From: JBFLYC01 sp040756735
GTDB taxonomy: Bacteria > Bacillota > DSM-16504 > Desulfitibacterales > Desulfitibacteraceae
DNA length: 64,000 nt
Assembly (NCBI GenBank): GCA_040756735.1
Contig: JBFLYC010000012.1
Location: 1 to 64,000 of the forward strand
Direction of reading: 5' to 3'
Of this stretch, positions 26,037-35,360 are shown piece by piece. The notes beneath the pieces were generated by a model. It was not told the DNA's origin and searched no databases. It saw only the letters and a program-made list of their open reading frames with translations. A program made the translations under genes and the position numbers. Numbering within the stretch: the first letter of the stretch is position 1; each line of letters begins with the position of its first letter.

Positions 26037-26396
26037 CTAGTCCCTCTCTGAGTATTCACTTTTTATACGAGAAAGTATTTGTGATATCCTCACTCCGTGT
26101 TCAATAGAATCGTCAAAACGAAAGCTCAATTCTGGAGCATATCTCAATTTAATCCTTTTTGCTATTTCCCTGCGTATAAATCCTTTGGCTTTCTCTAAGC
26201 CCTCCATAGATCTTTTTTGTTCCTCCTCATTACCCAGTGAACTAACAAAAATTTTTGCATATCTTAAATCATTGGATAGCTCAACTGCAGTTATAGTGAT
26301 AAACCCAATCCTGGGGTCTTTAACCTCTTTTTCAATAATGGCTGCAATTTCTTTTTTCATTTGTTCAGCAACTCTACTTACTCGCATTGATAACAT
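26037..26396 (-). CDS. rbfA: 30S ribosome-binding factor RbfA
   Basis: KH-like maturation factor for the 16S 5' end. 119 aa, typical length: RVAEQMKKEIAAIIEKEVKDP at residues 8-28 (shown by its core EVKDPRIGFITIT), then ELSNDLRYAKIFVS, and a C-terminal RYAPELSFRFDDSIE. The ATG at 26396 has AGGGAG six bases upstream. It sits 21 bp behind infB; the B. subtilis ylxP between infB and rbfA is absent. Confidence 0.96.
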   Translation of the reverse strand: MLSMRVSRVAEQMKKEIAAIIEKEVKDPRIGFITITAVELSNDLRYAKIFVSSLGNEEEQKRSMEGLEKAKGFIRREIAKRIKLRYAPELSFRFDDSIEHGVRISQILSRIKSEYSERD

Positions 26397-26416
26397 TCTT
26401 AACTCCCTCTAACAGT

Positions 26417-28501
26417 TTATAATTCTCTTTTGATTTCTTCTAATTTATAGGCCTCAATTATATCGTGTTCTTTTAAATCATTAAAGTTTTCAATACTGAT
26501 ACCACACTCATACCCATGGGAGACTTCCTTTACATCATCTTTAAATCTTTTCAAAGAATCTATACGCCCTTCATGAATGACTGCACCATTTCTAATTAAC
26601 CTCAGTCTTGAATTATTAAATATTTTCCCATCAGTAACATAACAACCAGCAATTACACCTGCCCTAGGTACTTTAAAAATGGCTCTAACTTCCGCCCTTC
26701 CAAGCACAACCTCTTTGATCTCTGGCTCTAATAAACCTGACATTGCTTTCTTAATGTCATCTATAGCTTCATATATCACGCTGTACAGCCTAACATCAAC
26801 TTTTTTATTCTCTGCTGCTTTACGTGCATTCATATCTGGACGCACATTGAATCCGATAATGATTGCTCCTGAAGCCGATGCCAACATAATGTCAGTTTCT
26901 GTAATTGCTCCAACTCCACCATGTATTATTTGGAGCTTTACTTCTTCAGTAGTTAATTGTTCCAACGCTTGCTTCATTGCTTCCACTGAGCCATGTACGT
27001 CAGCTTTAATAATTACATTGAGTTCTTTAACTTCTCCATTGTCCATCTGTTTAAATAAATCATCTAGGCTAACTGCACTGGTTTTTTTTAGGTCAATTTC
27101 CCTTTTTTGAGTTTTAACCTTATCTGCTAAATTTCTAATACTCCTATCATCAATAACCCTAAACAGTTCTCCTGCTTCAGGAACATCTGACAGACCAAGT
27201 ATTTCAACTGGAGTGGATGGACCTGCTTTGTTAATTCTCTGTCCTTTATCATTAATCATAGCGCGCACTTTGCCAAAAGATGCTCCAGCAATAACACTGT
27301 TGCCAACCTTAAGAGTGCCATTTTGTATTAATACAGTTGCCACAGGCCCTCTTCCTTTATCTAATTTAGCCTCTACAACTATTCCCATGGCTTTTCGGTC
27401 AGGATTAGCTTTTAATTCTTCAACTTCAGCAACCAAAAGAACCATTTCAAGAAGGTTATCTATACCCTCTTTTTTAAGGGCTGAGACTGGTACCATTATT
27501 GTATCGCCGCCCCATTCCTCTGCAACTAATCCATACTCAGTAAGTTCTTGTTTTACTCTCTCTACATTTGCATTGGGCTTGTCAATCTTGTTAATACAAA
27601 CAATAATGGGCACCTTCGCTGCCTTTGCGTGGTTAATTGCCTCTACAGTCTGTGGCATTACTCCATCATCTGCGGCTACTACCAAAACAGCAATGTCTGT
27701 TGCTTGCGCTCCACGGGCCCTCATGGATGTAAAAGCTTCATGTCCTGGTGTATCAAAAAAAGTTATCTTTTTTTCGCCAACCTTTACCTGATAAGCGCCA
27801 ATATGCTGGGTAATACCCCCAGCTTCAGTGGCAACTACATTTTCGTTCCTGATAGTATCTAATAAAGAAGTTTTACCATGGTCAACATGCCCCATCACTG
27901 TTACAACGGGCGGTCGTTCTCGCAGTTTACTAGGGTCGTCATCAAAATCATGTTGTCCAAATATATCTTCCTGTTCTTTATAAGTTACTTGAACATCATA
28001 TTCTGATGCAACAATAGAAGCGGTTTCAAAATCTATTTCTTGATTAAGGGTAGCCATAACTCCTAATCCAATTAATTTTTTTATTAATTCTACTGAACTA
28101 ATATGCAGTTTATTTGCTAATTCCTGCACAGTAATTTTACCATTGAGACTTATTATAGATACTTTAGGAATATCCTTTTTATTACTTTTGTCTCCCCTAT
28201 ATTTACTTCTTTTTGGTTTTTTAATTGGATGAATAGGTTTGATCTTAATACTAGGCTTCTTTGCTTTTTGCTGTACTTTAAGTACCTTTGCTTCTTCATG
28301 TACTTTTTGTGGCGCCTTTTCTCCAAGAGTTTCTTTTACAGTTTCCTTGTTAAATAGTTTTAAAATTTTTTCTATATCATCTTCTTCAATCATACTCATG
28401 TGGGATTTGGCTTCAATCCCAATTTTATCAAGTGCCCATATTACTTCTTTACTTGACAAATTATACTCTTTGGCTACCTCATAAACCCTTTTTTTACTCA
28501 T
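26417..28501 (-). CDS. infB: Translation initiation factor IF-2
   Basis: GTPase that brings initiator tRNA to the 30S subunit. 694 aa: an N-terminal IF2_N winged-helix motif (RVYEVAKEYNLSSKEVIWAL), a lysine-rich linker, a second IF2_N (KITVQELANKLH, about 123), then the GTPase with GHVDHGKTSL (G1, about 206), DTPGHEAF (G3) and NKIDKPNAN (G4). Domains II to IV follow. The linker is shorter than in E. coli, which is usual for Firmicutes. It lies in the nusA operon, 33 bp after ylxQ. Confidence 0.98.
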   Translation of the reverse strand: MSKKRVYEVAKEYNLSSKEVIWALDKIGIEAKSHMSMIEEDDIEKILKLFNKETVKETLGEKAPQKVHEEAKVLKVQQKAKKPSIKIKPIHPIKKPKRSKYRGDKSNKKDIPKVSIISLNGKITVQELANKLHISSVELIKKLIGLGVMATLNQEIDFETASIVASEYDVQVTYKEQEDIFGQHDFDDDPSKLRERPPVVTVMGHVDHGKTSLLDTIRNENVVATEAGGITQHIGAYQVKVGEKKITFFDTPGHEAFTSMRARGAQATDIAVLVVAADDGVMPQTVEAINHAKAAKVPIIVCINKIDKPNANVERVKQELTEYGLVAEEWGGDTIMVPVSALKKEGIDNLLEMVLLVAEVEELKANPDRKAMGIVVEAKLDKGRGPVATVLIQNGTLKVGNSVIAGASFGKVRAMINDKGQRINKAGPSTPVEILGLSDVPEAGELFRVIDDRSIRNLADKVKTQKREIDLKKTSAVSLDDLFKQMDNGEVKELNVIIKADVHGSVEAMKQALEQLTTEEVKLQIIHGGVGAITETDIMLASASGAIIIGFNVRPDMNARKAAENKKVDVRLYSVIYEAIDDIKKAMSGLLEPEIKEVVLGRAEVRAIFKVPRAGVIAGCYVTDGKIFNNSRLRLIRNGAVIHEGRIDSLKRFKDDVKEVSHGYECGISIENFNDLKEHDIIEAYKLEEIKREL

Positions 28502-28534
28502 AAAACGTTCACCCCCAAAAATGATGCCAGTTTT

Positions 28535-28849
28535 CTAGGACCTATCACCTCCTATCAGTTCCTTAATCTTTTCTGCTAACTTTCCCTGGTCTATTGCTAA
28601 TACTGTTATAGGAGATTTTCCAATTGACTGACCTAACTGAACTTTATCACTAAAGCTATAAAAACACACATTATTACTCTCCGCTTTCTTTTTAAACTTT
28701 CTTTTAACTGTTTCAGGAGCATTACCTGCAATGATAATAATGCCATATTTATGAAAATTACCCTTGTATATTAATGTGTTTACACCTGAAGTTATTACTC
28801 TTGCTTTTTGCGCCAGTCCTAAATAATTAAATATTTCCTTCTCACTCAT
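28535..28849 (-). CDS. L7Ae-family RNA-binding protein YlxQ
   Basis: 104 aa L7Ae/L30e/S12e-type protein that binds kink-turn RNA in homologues. Recognised by the FNYLGLAQKARVITSGVNT start and IIAGNAPETVKRKFKKKAE in the middle. It overlaps ylxR by 8 bp and precedes infB, exactly as in B. subtilis. It is probably ribosome-associated; the specific target is unknown. Confidence 0.93.
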   Translation of the reverse strand: MSEKEIFNYLGLAQKARVITSGVNTLIYKGNFHKYGIIIIAGNAPETVKRKFKKKAESNNVCFYSFSDKVQLGQSIGKSPITVLAIDQGKLAEKIKELIGGDRS

Positions 28850-29108
28850 CGAAATGTGTCCTTTTCAATTCATCAAATATCTCTTCTGTAATTTCACAAT
28901 TTAAGGCTTTTTGTAGACCTTTTGACCTAATGGATTTTTCCAGGCATTCCTTTTTTCCACACAAATATGCACCCCTTCCGGCTTTCTTTCCGGTAGGATC
29001 AACTAAAATCTTCTCCTCCGGGGTTCTAACTATCCTTATCAATCCCTTCTTATCCATTTTTTCCCTACAACCAATACACATTCTCTGAGGTATCTTTCTC
29101 TTTTTCAT
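28842..29108 (-). CDS. YlxR family RNA-binding protein (RnpM-like)
   Basis: 88 aa DUF448 protein. The signature RMCIGCREKMDKKGLIRIVR and the GKKAGRGAYLCGKKECL stretch contain the conserved cysteines and the basic RNA-binding loop. Its ATG overlaps the nusA stop by 4 bp (ATGA). Homologues have been reported to bind RNase P RNA and modulate it. Its function here is inferred from family and operon. Confidence 0.93.
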   Translation of the reverse strand: MKKRKIPQRMCIGCREKMDKKGLIRIVRTPEEKILVDPTGKKAGRGAYLCGKKECLEKSIRSKGLQKALNCEITEEIFDELKRTHFDE

Positions 29109-30184
29109 AGCGTACCTTCCAAATATTTTTCAACTAAATCTTCATCCTTCTCAGATGGCCCTTGGCTTTTAATATCAATTTTCCAATTGGTTAACTTAGC
29201 TGCCAGTCGCGCATTCTGACCTTCTTTACCTATCGCCAGTGAAAGTTGATAATCTGGGACAACTACCTTTGCAACTTTTTCTGTTTCACTAATAGTCACA
29301 CTTAGAACTTTAGCAGGACTAAGTGAATTAGCAACATACTTGGCAGCGTCATTGCTATACCTCACAATATCAATTTTTTCTCCTTTTAATTCATTAACTA
29401 TTGCTTGAACCCTCATACCTTTTGGTCCAACACACGCACCAACAGGATCTACATTATCATCATGTGAATGTACAGCAATTTTTGACCGTGAACCAGCTTC
29501 TCTAGCTATTGATTTAATTTCCACTACACCATCGTGTATTTCTGGCACCTCAAGCTCAAACAATCGTTTCAACAATCCAGGATGAGTTCTGGAAACAAGA
29601 ATTTGTGGTCCTTTAGGGGTATTCTTAACCTCTATAACATAGGCTTTTATTCTCTCATTCTGCTTATAGACCTCATTTGGCATCTGCTCAGCTGCTGCTA
29701 ATATTGCCTCAGTTTTACCTAAATCAACAAACACGTTCCCGCCTTCAATTCGATGTACTTTACCTGTTATAATATCATTTTCCCTATTGAGATACTCTTC
29801 ATAAATAATACCTCTTTCTGCTTCTCTAATCCTTTGTACTACCACCTGTTTTGCGGTTTGTGCTGCTATGCGTCCAAAATTCCTAGGTGTTACTTCAACT
29901 TCAACTACATCACCAATCTGATACTTAGGATTAATCTTTCTTGCTTCATCAAGAGAAATCTGCAATCTATTATCACCCGAATTTTCTACTACATCTTTTC
30001 TAGAATATACTTTAAACTCACCAGTTACTCTATCTATAAGCACCCTGGCTGTATTTTGTGAAGGACCAAAATTTTTTTTGTAAGCAGAAAGCAAGGCTTG
30101 TTCAATTGCCTCAAATAATATATCTGATGATATTCCTTTTTCCTTCTCAATCTCATGGATTGCTTCAATAAACTCAATATTCAT
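29105..30184 (-). CDS. nusA: Transcription termination/antitermination protein NusA
   Basis: RNA polymerase-associated elongation factor that modulates pausing, termination and rRNA antitermination. 359 aa: N-terminal polymerase-binding domain (EAIEQALLSAYKKNFGP), S1 domain (about 135-200, IITGKVHRIEGGNVFVDLG), KH1 with DPVGACVGPKGMRVQAI near 240, and KH2 with LAIGKEGQNARLAAKLT near 315. It has no extra C-terminal acidic repeats, which is normal for Gram-positives. It begins 18 bp after rimP. Confidence 0.98.
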   Translation of the reverse strand: MNIEFIEAIHEIEKEKGISSDILFEAIEQALLSAYKKNFGPSQNTARVLIDRVTGEFKVYSRKDVVENSGDNRLQISLDEARKINPKYQIGDVVEVEVTPRNFGRIAAQTAKQVVVQRIREAERGIIYEEYLNRENDIITGKVHRIEGGNVFVDLGKTEAILAAAEQMPNEVYKQNERIKAYVIEVKNTPKGPQILVSRTHPGLLKRLFELEVPEIHDGVVEIKSIAREAGSRSKIAVHSHDDNVDPVGACVGPKGMRVQAIVNELKGEKIDIVRYSNDAAKYVANSLSPAKVLSVTISETEKVAKVVVPDYQLSLAIGKEGQNARLAAKLTNWKIDIKSQGPSEKDEDLVEKYLEGTL

Positions 30185-30202
30185 TTTTACTCCCCTTCTA
30201 TA

Positions 30203-30658
30203 TTAAAAAGTCAAATTAGCGGAGGCTATTTTATCTAAGCTTAAAACAAATTCCCTGGTATTATCTGTTACAATGTTTATTGTACCTTGGTTATAATCTT
30301 TTAAGATACCTGTAAAAACTTTTTGCCCCTGAATGGGCATAAATGTTTTAATGATCACTTTTCTACCCTTAAATCGAATAAAATCCTTTTCTTTTTTTAA
30401 AGGCCTTTCAATTCCAGGAGAACTGACCTCAAGTATGTAAGAAGAATTAATAATGCCTGCATCATCTAAAATTGGTTCTATTTGTCTCGTTACAAATTCA
30501 CAATCATCTAGGGTTACTCCGGTAGTTTTATCAATAAACACTCGTAAATACCATTCTTTCCCTTCCTTAACATATTCTACATCAACCAACTCCATATCGT
30601 GTTGTTCAATTTTTGCTTGAATTAATTCAGATACCCTTGATGAAATACTCTGAGACAT
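30203..30658 (-). CDS. rimP: Ribosome maturation factor RimP
   Basis: 30S assembly factor, 151 aa. Conserved ELVDVEYVKEGKEWYLRVFID in the N-terminal domain (core VKEGKEWYLRVFID), then ISSYILEVSSPGIERPLKK-type sequence near residue 80 (core SSPGIERPL), and an SH3-like C-terminal domain. It is the first gene of the nusA-infB operon, preceded by a 180-bp spacer that contains the terminator of the upstream unit. I see no unambiguous -35/-10 pair in that spacer. Confidence 0.96.
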   Translation of the reverse strand: MSQSISSRVSELIQAKIEQHDMELVDVEYVKEGKEWYLRVFIDKTTGVTLDDCEFVTRQIEPILDDAGIINSSYILEVSSPGIERPLKKEKDFIRFKGRKVIIKTFMPIQGQKVFTGILKDYNQGTINIVTDNTREFVLSLDKIASANLTF

Positions 30659-30730
30659 ACGAATGCCCCCTTTCCTATTGCTACTTTAATATTTTAACTT
30701 AATTGACAAGTTCATATACTTTAGGTTAGT

Positions 30731-30763
30731 TCAAAATAAAAGCAGAGTGGGTAAAACCCACTC
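30731..30763 (-). terminator. Intrinsic terminator after the glycosyltransferase gene
   Basis: Perfect 8-bp stem GAGTGGGT/ACCCACTC with a 3-nt loop, followed on the minus strand by TGCTTTTATTTTG. It ends the uppS-to-glycosyltransferase unit before rimP. Confidence 0.75.
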
Positions 30764-30838
30764 CATTGGTGCAAAACGTTATACGTATGCTAATAATAGT
30801 ATAACATAATGAATAAGTCTTATCAAGAAAAACAAATG

Positions 30839-31489
30839 TTAGTCCTTAGTACCAGTTTTAATGTCTAAAAAGACAAATTTAGCTATTTCCCAGTACATCT
30901 TCATTCTAGCTAGAAATCCTTTTATCAAACCCAGCTTTTCCTCTTTCATAACATGAGTTAAATCTTTTAATATTACTTCTTTTACTGGAAGTTTGTAATC
31001 ACTAGCATATTTTGTAAGTGCGACTTCCACCCCAAATCGTGTAGCATCCAGATTAACCATTTTAAAAAATAAATCTTTTTTTAATGCTCTTTGCCCTGAC
31101 AAGAAAGGTGCTAAAAACTGCGCCAAATCAGTTGCAAATCTACCATGCTCAAATACCCCGACACTCATCATGTAGTTCTGTTTCATGATAGGTTCTAAAA
31201 GGTCATAAACATGCTCTTCTTTTAAACCTACCAAGTCTGCATCAAGAAATAATAAATTTGAATTTGAGGCACATTTTACACCTTCCATCATGGCTCCACC
31301 CTTACCCATATTTTCCTTTAATCTAATGACTTTTACACCAAAAGTCTCAGCCACCTGAGCCGTATTATCGGTTGAACCATCATCAATTACCAATATTTCG
31401 TCAAGCAAGTCAACTTTAACTAGTACCTGTAATACCCTACCTATATTATATTCTTCATTGTATGCGGGAATTACAGCTGATGCTTTCAT
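30839..31489 (-). CDS. Family 2 glycosyltransferase
   Basis: 216 aa GT-A fold enzyme without membrane helices. N-terminal VIPAYNEEYNIGRVL and VIDDGSTDNTA bind the nucleotide sugar; the DxD metal motif is LFLDADLVGL near residue 80. It resembles the glucosyl-3-phosphoglycerate synthase/dolichyl-phosphate mannose synthase group, but the acceptor cannot be told. AGGAGG precedes the ATG. It occupies the slot between proS and rimP where B. subtilis carries polC, so polC must be elsewhere in this genome. Confidence 0.85.
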   Translation of the reverse strand: MKASAVIPAYNEEYNIGRVLQVLVKVDLLDEILVIDDGSTDNTAQVAETFGVKVIRLKENMGKGGAMMEGVKCASNSNLLFLDADLVGLKEEHVYDLLEPIMKQNYMMSVGVFEHGRFATDLAQFLAPFLSGQRALKKDLFFKMVNLDATRFGVEVALTKYASDYKLPVKEVILKDLTHVMKEEKLGLIKGFLARMKMYWEIAKFVFLDIKTGTKD

Positions 31490-31542
31490 GCTAAGTGCCT
31501 CCTAAATGGTCTAATGATTTTTATTTTATATGGGGGACTTCC

Positions 31543-33270
31543 TCATCTATACCTATCCTTTTCCTCTAAAACCTTGTTTTTAACAAAAGACACCACATCT
31601 TCAACCCTTAATTCAAGTTGCTCCTTATTTTCTCGCACTATGAAATCTACAATGCCATTGTCAACAGCCCTCTTACCAACAATTATGCGTAAGGGATAAC
31701 CTATTAAATCAGCGTCTTTAAACTTGACTCCTGCCCTTTCTTCTCTATCATCAATGACCACCTCAACATCTGCAGCTTTAAGATCTTCATAGATTTTTTC
31801 AGCTATACTTGCTTGTTGACTATCTTTTATTGAAACTGGTATCACAGCTACATGAAAAGGAGCTATCGACATGGGCCAAATTATGCCATCTGCATCAAAA
31901 TTCTGTTCTATTGCTGCAGCCATGGTTCTTCCAACACCTATACCATAGCAACCCATGACAATGGGCTTGCTATTTCCCTCTTCATCAGTATAATATGCTT
32001 TCAATGATTCACTATATTTTGTACCCAATTGAAAAATCTGCCCAACTTCTATACCTCTAGCCCTTTTTAAATATCCATCTCCTCGAGGGCACTTTTCCCC
32101 TTCCTCTACCATTCTAATGTCAGCGATCACATCAATTCTAATATCTCTTTGAGGATTTACATTAACAAAATGATAGTCTGCTTCATTAGCGCCAGCAGCC
32201 ACGTTGTTCAACCCAATAATCTCATTATCAGCTATTACTTTGACACTTTCAGGTAAATTTACTGGTCCTATGTACCCTATGGGTCCATCAAAAATCTCTT
32301 TTATGGAGAACTCATCAGCAATCTGTAGGTTAATACAGTTTAGCAAATTCTTGACTTTAATTTCATTTATAGTTCTATCTCCTCTTAAGATTAAACAAAC
32401 CAGATCATCATCGGCTTTATAGAGCATTGATTTAAGAGTTTTCGACTTTGTGATTTTAAGATAATCAGCTAACTTTTCTATAGTTTTAGCTCCAGGTGTA
32501 TAAACTTTTTCAATTTCTTTTGCTTCCTCTATAGGCATTTGTTCTGGAAACGCCTCCGCCTTCTCTACATTTGCAGCATAATTACAGTTAGTACAATAAA
32601 CTATTTCCTGCTCACCATTTTGAGCTATAACCATAAATTCGTGGGATGTTTTGCCGCCAATTGCTCCAGAATCTGCTTCTACAGGCCTAAACTCGAAACC
32701 ACACCTTCTGAAAATGTTCATATAGGCATTATACATTTTCTCATAACTTATCTTCATTCCATCAACATCTCTGTCAAAGGAATATAAATCCTTCATTATG
32801 AATTCTCTTCCTCGCATTAAACCAAACCTTGGCCTCCTCTCATCTCTATACTTATTTTGAATTTGATATAAAAGTATTGGCAACTGTTTATAAGAACTCA
32901 CTTCTTTTCTAACAATATCTGTGATTACCTCTTCGTGAGTTGGTCCTAAGCAAAAGTCCCGTTGGTGTCTGTCTTTTAATCTAAATAGTTCATCACCATA
33001 TACATTCCACCTGCCGGTTTCTATCCATAATTCAGCTGGATGTACTATTGGTAAGCCTACCTCCAACCCTCCAGCTTTATTCATCTCATCCCTAATGATT
33101 TCCATTATTTTTTGCATTACTCTCCAGCCTATGGGCATGTAGCTATACATACCTGAAGCAACCTTTTTTATAAAACCAGCCCGTAAGAGCAGTTTATGAG
33201 AAATTATTTCTGCTTCAGCTGGTACTTCCCTTAAAGTATTAATAAACATCTTAGATATTTTCATCTTCAT
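31543..33270 (-). CDS. proS: Prolyl-tRNA synthetase
   Basis: Class II synthetase, 575 aa, bacterial type. Motif 1 region GFIKKVASGMYSYMPIGWRV near residue 32 (core SGMYSYMPIGWRV), motif 2 RDERRPRFGLMRGREFIMKD near 140 (core FGLMRGREFIMKD), and motif 3 GIGVGRTMAAAIEQ near 447. The YbaK-like editing insertion spans about 230-400, followed by the anticodon-binding domain. AGGAGGGG precedes ATG-AAG-ATG; either ATG could start. The frame overlaps the ispG stop by 20 bp. No T-box leader is present, as it is read from an upstream promoter. Confidence 0.97.
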   Translation of the reverse strand: MKMKISKMFINTLREVPAEAEIISHKLLLRAGFIKKVASGMYSYMPIGWRVMQKIMEIIRDEMNKAGGLEVGLPIVHPAELWIETGRWNVYGDELFRLKDRHQRDFCLGPTHEEVITDIVRKEVSSYKQLPILLYQIQNKYRDERRPRFGLMRGREFIMKDLYSFDRDVDGMKISYEKMYNAYMNIFRRCGFEFRPVEADSGAIGGKTSHEFMVIAQNGEQEIVYCTNCNYAANVEKAEAFPEQMPIEEAKEIEKVYTPGAKTIEKLADYLKITKSKTLKSMLYKADDDLVCLILRGDRTINEIKVKNLLNCINLQIADEFSIKEIFDGPIGYIGPVNLPESVKVIADNEIIGLNNVAAGANEADYHFVNVNPQRDIRIDVIADIRMVEEGEKCPRGDGYLKRARGIEVGQIFQLGTKYSESLKAYYTDEEGNSKPIVMGCYGIGVGRTMAAAIEQNFDADGIIWPMSIAPFHVAVIPVSIKDSQQASIAEKIYEDLKAADVEVVIDDREERAGVKFKDADLIGYPLRIIVGKRAVDNGIVDFIVRENKEQLELRVEDVVSFVKNKVLEEKDRYR

Positions 33271-34330
33271 CTCCCCTCCTAATCATTATCTCAATTTCTC
33301 TTAATAAAATATCTACCAATTCTCTTTGTGGCGCCTTTTTAATAATTTCACCTTTTTTAAATATTAACCCCATTTCTCTTCCACCTGCAATACCAATATC
33401 ACAATGTCTAGCCTCCCCCGGACCATTAACCGGACAACCCATTACAGCAACCTTCAAAGGCTTGTCTACCCAAGCTAATCTCCTTTCAATCTCTTCGGCT
33501 AGCGTTATCAAATCTATCTGACATCTTCCACAAGTTGGGCATGATATAAGTTCTAAACCTCGCTGCCTCAATCCAAGTGCACTAAGAATTTGGTACGCTA
33601 CAAAAACTTCAGTTTCGGGTGGACCAGTTAAAGATATCCTTATCGTATCACCTATTCCCTCTTCGAGTAATATCCCCAGTCCAACAGCACTCTTAATTGT
33701 ACCTCTTAATACAGTGCCCGCTTCAGTCACACCTAAATGAAGAGGGTACTCTGTTCTTTCTGCCAGCATTCTATACGCTGTTAGCATAGTTAAGACTTTA
33801 GAAGACTTAATGGAAATCTTAATTAAGTCGTAGTCTAAACTTTCAAGTATCGAAACATTTTGCAAGGCGCTCTCCACTAAAGCTTCAGCATTTGCTTCCT
33901 TGTATTTTTCAAGTAAATGTCGCTCCAGGGAGCCTGAATTTACGCCAATTCTTATTGGAATTTCTCTACTCTTGGCCTCTTTAACAATTTTTTTAATGCT
34001 TTCATATCCTCCAATATTGCCTGGATTAATTCTAAGACCGTCCACACCGCTTCTCATTGCTTCTAAAGCTAAGCGGTGATCGAAATGAATATCAGCTATG
34101 ATGGGTATGGAAATAGTCTCTTTAATAGTTTTTAATGCTCTGGCAGCTTCAGCATCCACCACTGCGCAGCGAACGATTTCACACCCTGCCTTTTCTAAAC
34201 ATTGTATTTGCGCTGTTGTTGCAGACACATCCCTTGTATCTGTATTAGTCATAGACTGTACCACAATAGGATGATGACCACCAATCAATACATTACCAAC
34301 ACGAATAACTTTACTTTTTCGCCTGAGCAA
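33251..34330 (-). CDS. ispG: 4-hydroxy-3-methylbut-2-enyl diphosphate synthase (IspG)
   Basis: [4Fe-4S] enzyme of the MEP isoprenoid pathway converting MEcPP to HMBPP. 359 aa, the short bacterial form: TIM barrel with VQSMTNTDTRDV near residue 25, and a C-terminal reductase-like domain with cluster cysteines in SCPTCGRCQ near 268 and GCPVNGPGEA near 305. The start is TTG at 34330 with AAGGGA about ten bases upstream. It shares an operon with uppS and dxr, so most isoprenoid-lipid steps are grouped. Confidence 0.96.
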   Translation of the reverse strand: MLRRKSKVIRVGNVLIGGHHPIVVQSMTNTDTRDVSATTAQIQCLEKAGCEIVRCAVVDAEAARALKTIKETISIPIIADIHFDHRLALEAMRSGVDGLRINPGNIGGYESIKKIVKEAKSREIPIRIGVNSGSLERHLLEKYKEANAEALVESALQNVSILESLDYDLIKISIKSSKVLTMLTAYRMLAERTEYPLHLGVTEAGTVLRGTIKSAVGLGILLEEGIGDTIRISLTGPPETEVFVAYQILSALGLRQRGLELISCPTCGRCQIDLITLAEEIERRLAWVDKPLKVAVMGCPVNGPGEARHCDIGIAGGREMGLIFKKGEIIKKAPQRELVDILLREIEIMIRRGDEDENI

Positions 34331-34346
34331 TTTCTATTGGTCCCTT

Positions 34347-35360
34347 CTAATAAAAAATTCTAATAATATCTTTGTAGGTTATTAAAAGCATCAAAAAAAT
34401 AAGAATAGTAAAACCTATTAAATGAACAAAATTTTCCCGTTCAGGATTAATGGGTTTACCTCTAATACCCTCCACAGCTAAAAACACCAATCTACTGCCA
34501 TCTAAAGCCGGAATGGGCAATAAATTGATCAAGCCTAAGTTAAGGCTTAATAATGCAGCAAAATTTAATACTGTGCCTATGCCAAATTGCGCTACTTGAC
34601 CTATCATCTGTACTATCCCAACTGGACCTGCAACCTCAGCAGGAGCCTGCCCAGTTACTATTTGAACAAGACTTGATACAATTAACACTAAAATTGCAAT
34701 AGCACGCATAACGCCCAATTTTAGTCCTGTTAGAACATCATAGGTTCTAACGCTGTCTCGTATTCCAATTAGTCCTACGCCTGTTTCAGGGTCTTTTTCG
34801 GCAACAATATTTACATCAAAAACATTTCCGTTCCTTTGCACTGTTAATAACAGGTTTTTATTAGGACTGTTATGAATAATTTCAGTTATTTCAACCCAAT
34901 TATTTACCGGAGTACCATCAATTTTTATTATTTGATCCCCCGGTTTGAGACCGGCCTGCTCTGCAGGCATACCTGCAAGAGTGTCACCTATTACATTTGA
35001 ATTGGCTGGTATACCTATATAGGAAAACACCAGTACAAATAACACTATTGCTAACAAAAAGTTCATCAGTGACCCAGCAGTAATTACCATCATACGCTGG
35101 AAAATGGATTTACTGTTAAAACCCCTAGAGTCGCTTTCCTGTCCAGGCTCCATACCTGACATTTTGTTAAACCCGCCTATAGGTAAAGCTCTTAAGGAAT
35201 AATAAGTTTCACCTTGTTTTATTCCCAGCAGCTTAGGTCCCATTCCAATGGCAAATTCTTCTACCCTTATGCCTGTGGCTTTTGCAACAAAAAAATGCCC
35301 CAATTCATGTACAAGTATTAATATGCCAAATATGACTATTGCTAAAATAGCAGTATTCAT
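34347..35360 (-). CDS. rseP: Site-2 protease RseP/RasP
   Basis: Intramembrane zinc metalloprotease (M50) that cleaves anti-sigma factors and signal-peptide remnants. 337 aa: HELGH zinc motif in the first membrane helix (LVHELGHFFVAKA, residue 18), one PDZ domain (about 110-185, AGLKPGDQIIKIDG), and the second active-site motif NLLPIPALDGSRL near 285. The ATG overlaps the dxr stop by 4 bp, so expression is coupled. Confidence 0.96.
   Translation of the reverse strand: MNTAILAIVIFGILILVHELGHFFVAKATGIRVEEFAIGMGPKLLGIKQGETYYSLRALPIGGFNKMSGMEPGQESDSRGFNSKSIFQRMMVITAGSLMNFLLAIVLFVLVFSYIGIPANSNVIGDTLAGMPAEQAGLKPGDQIIKIDGTPVNNWVEITEIIHNSPNKNLLLTVQRNGNVFDVNIVAEKDPETGVGLIGIRDSVRTYDVLTGLKLGVMRAIAILVLIVSSLVQIVTGQAPAEVAGPVGIVQMIGQVAQFGIGTVLNFAALLSLNLGLINLLPIPALDGSRLVFLAVEGIRGKPINPERENFVHLIGFTILIFLMLLITYKDIIRIFY

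Noticed and set aside
27213..27791. 192-codon plus-strand ORF inside infB
   Set aside because: Antisense shadow of the conserved IF-2 GTPase domain, with no binding site and no recognisable protein. The same applies to plus-strand ORFs inside asd (12091-12471), uppP (4059-4427), infB (26679-27110) and pnp (19934-20311).
33251..33330. T-box leader for proS
   Set aside because: proS overlaps the ispG coding region, so there is no room for a T-box.
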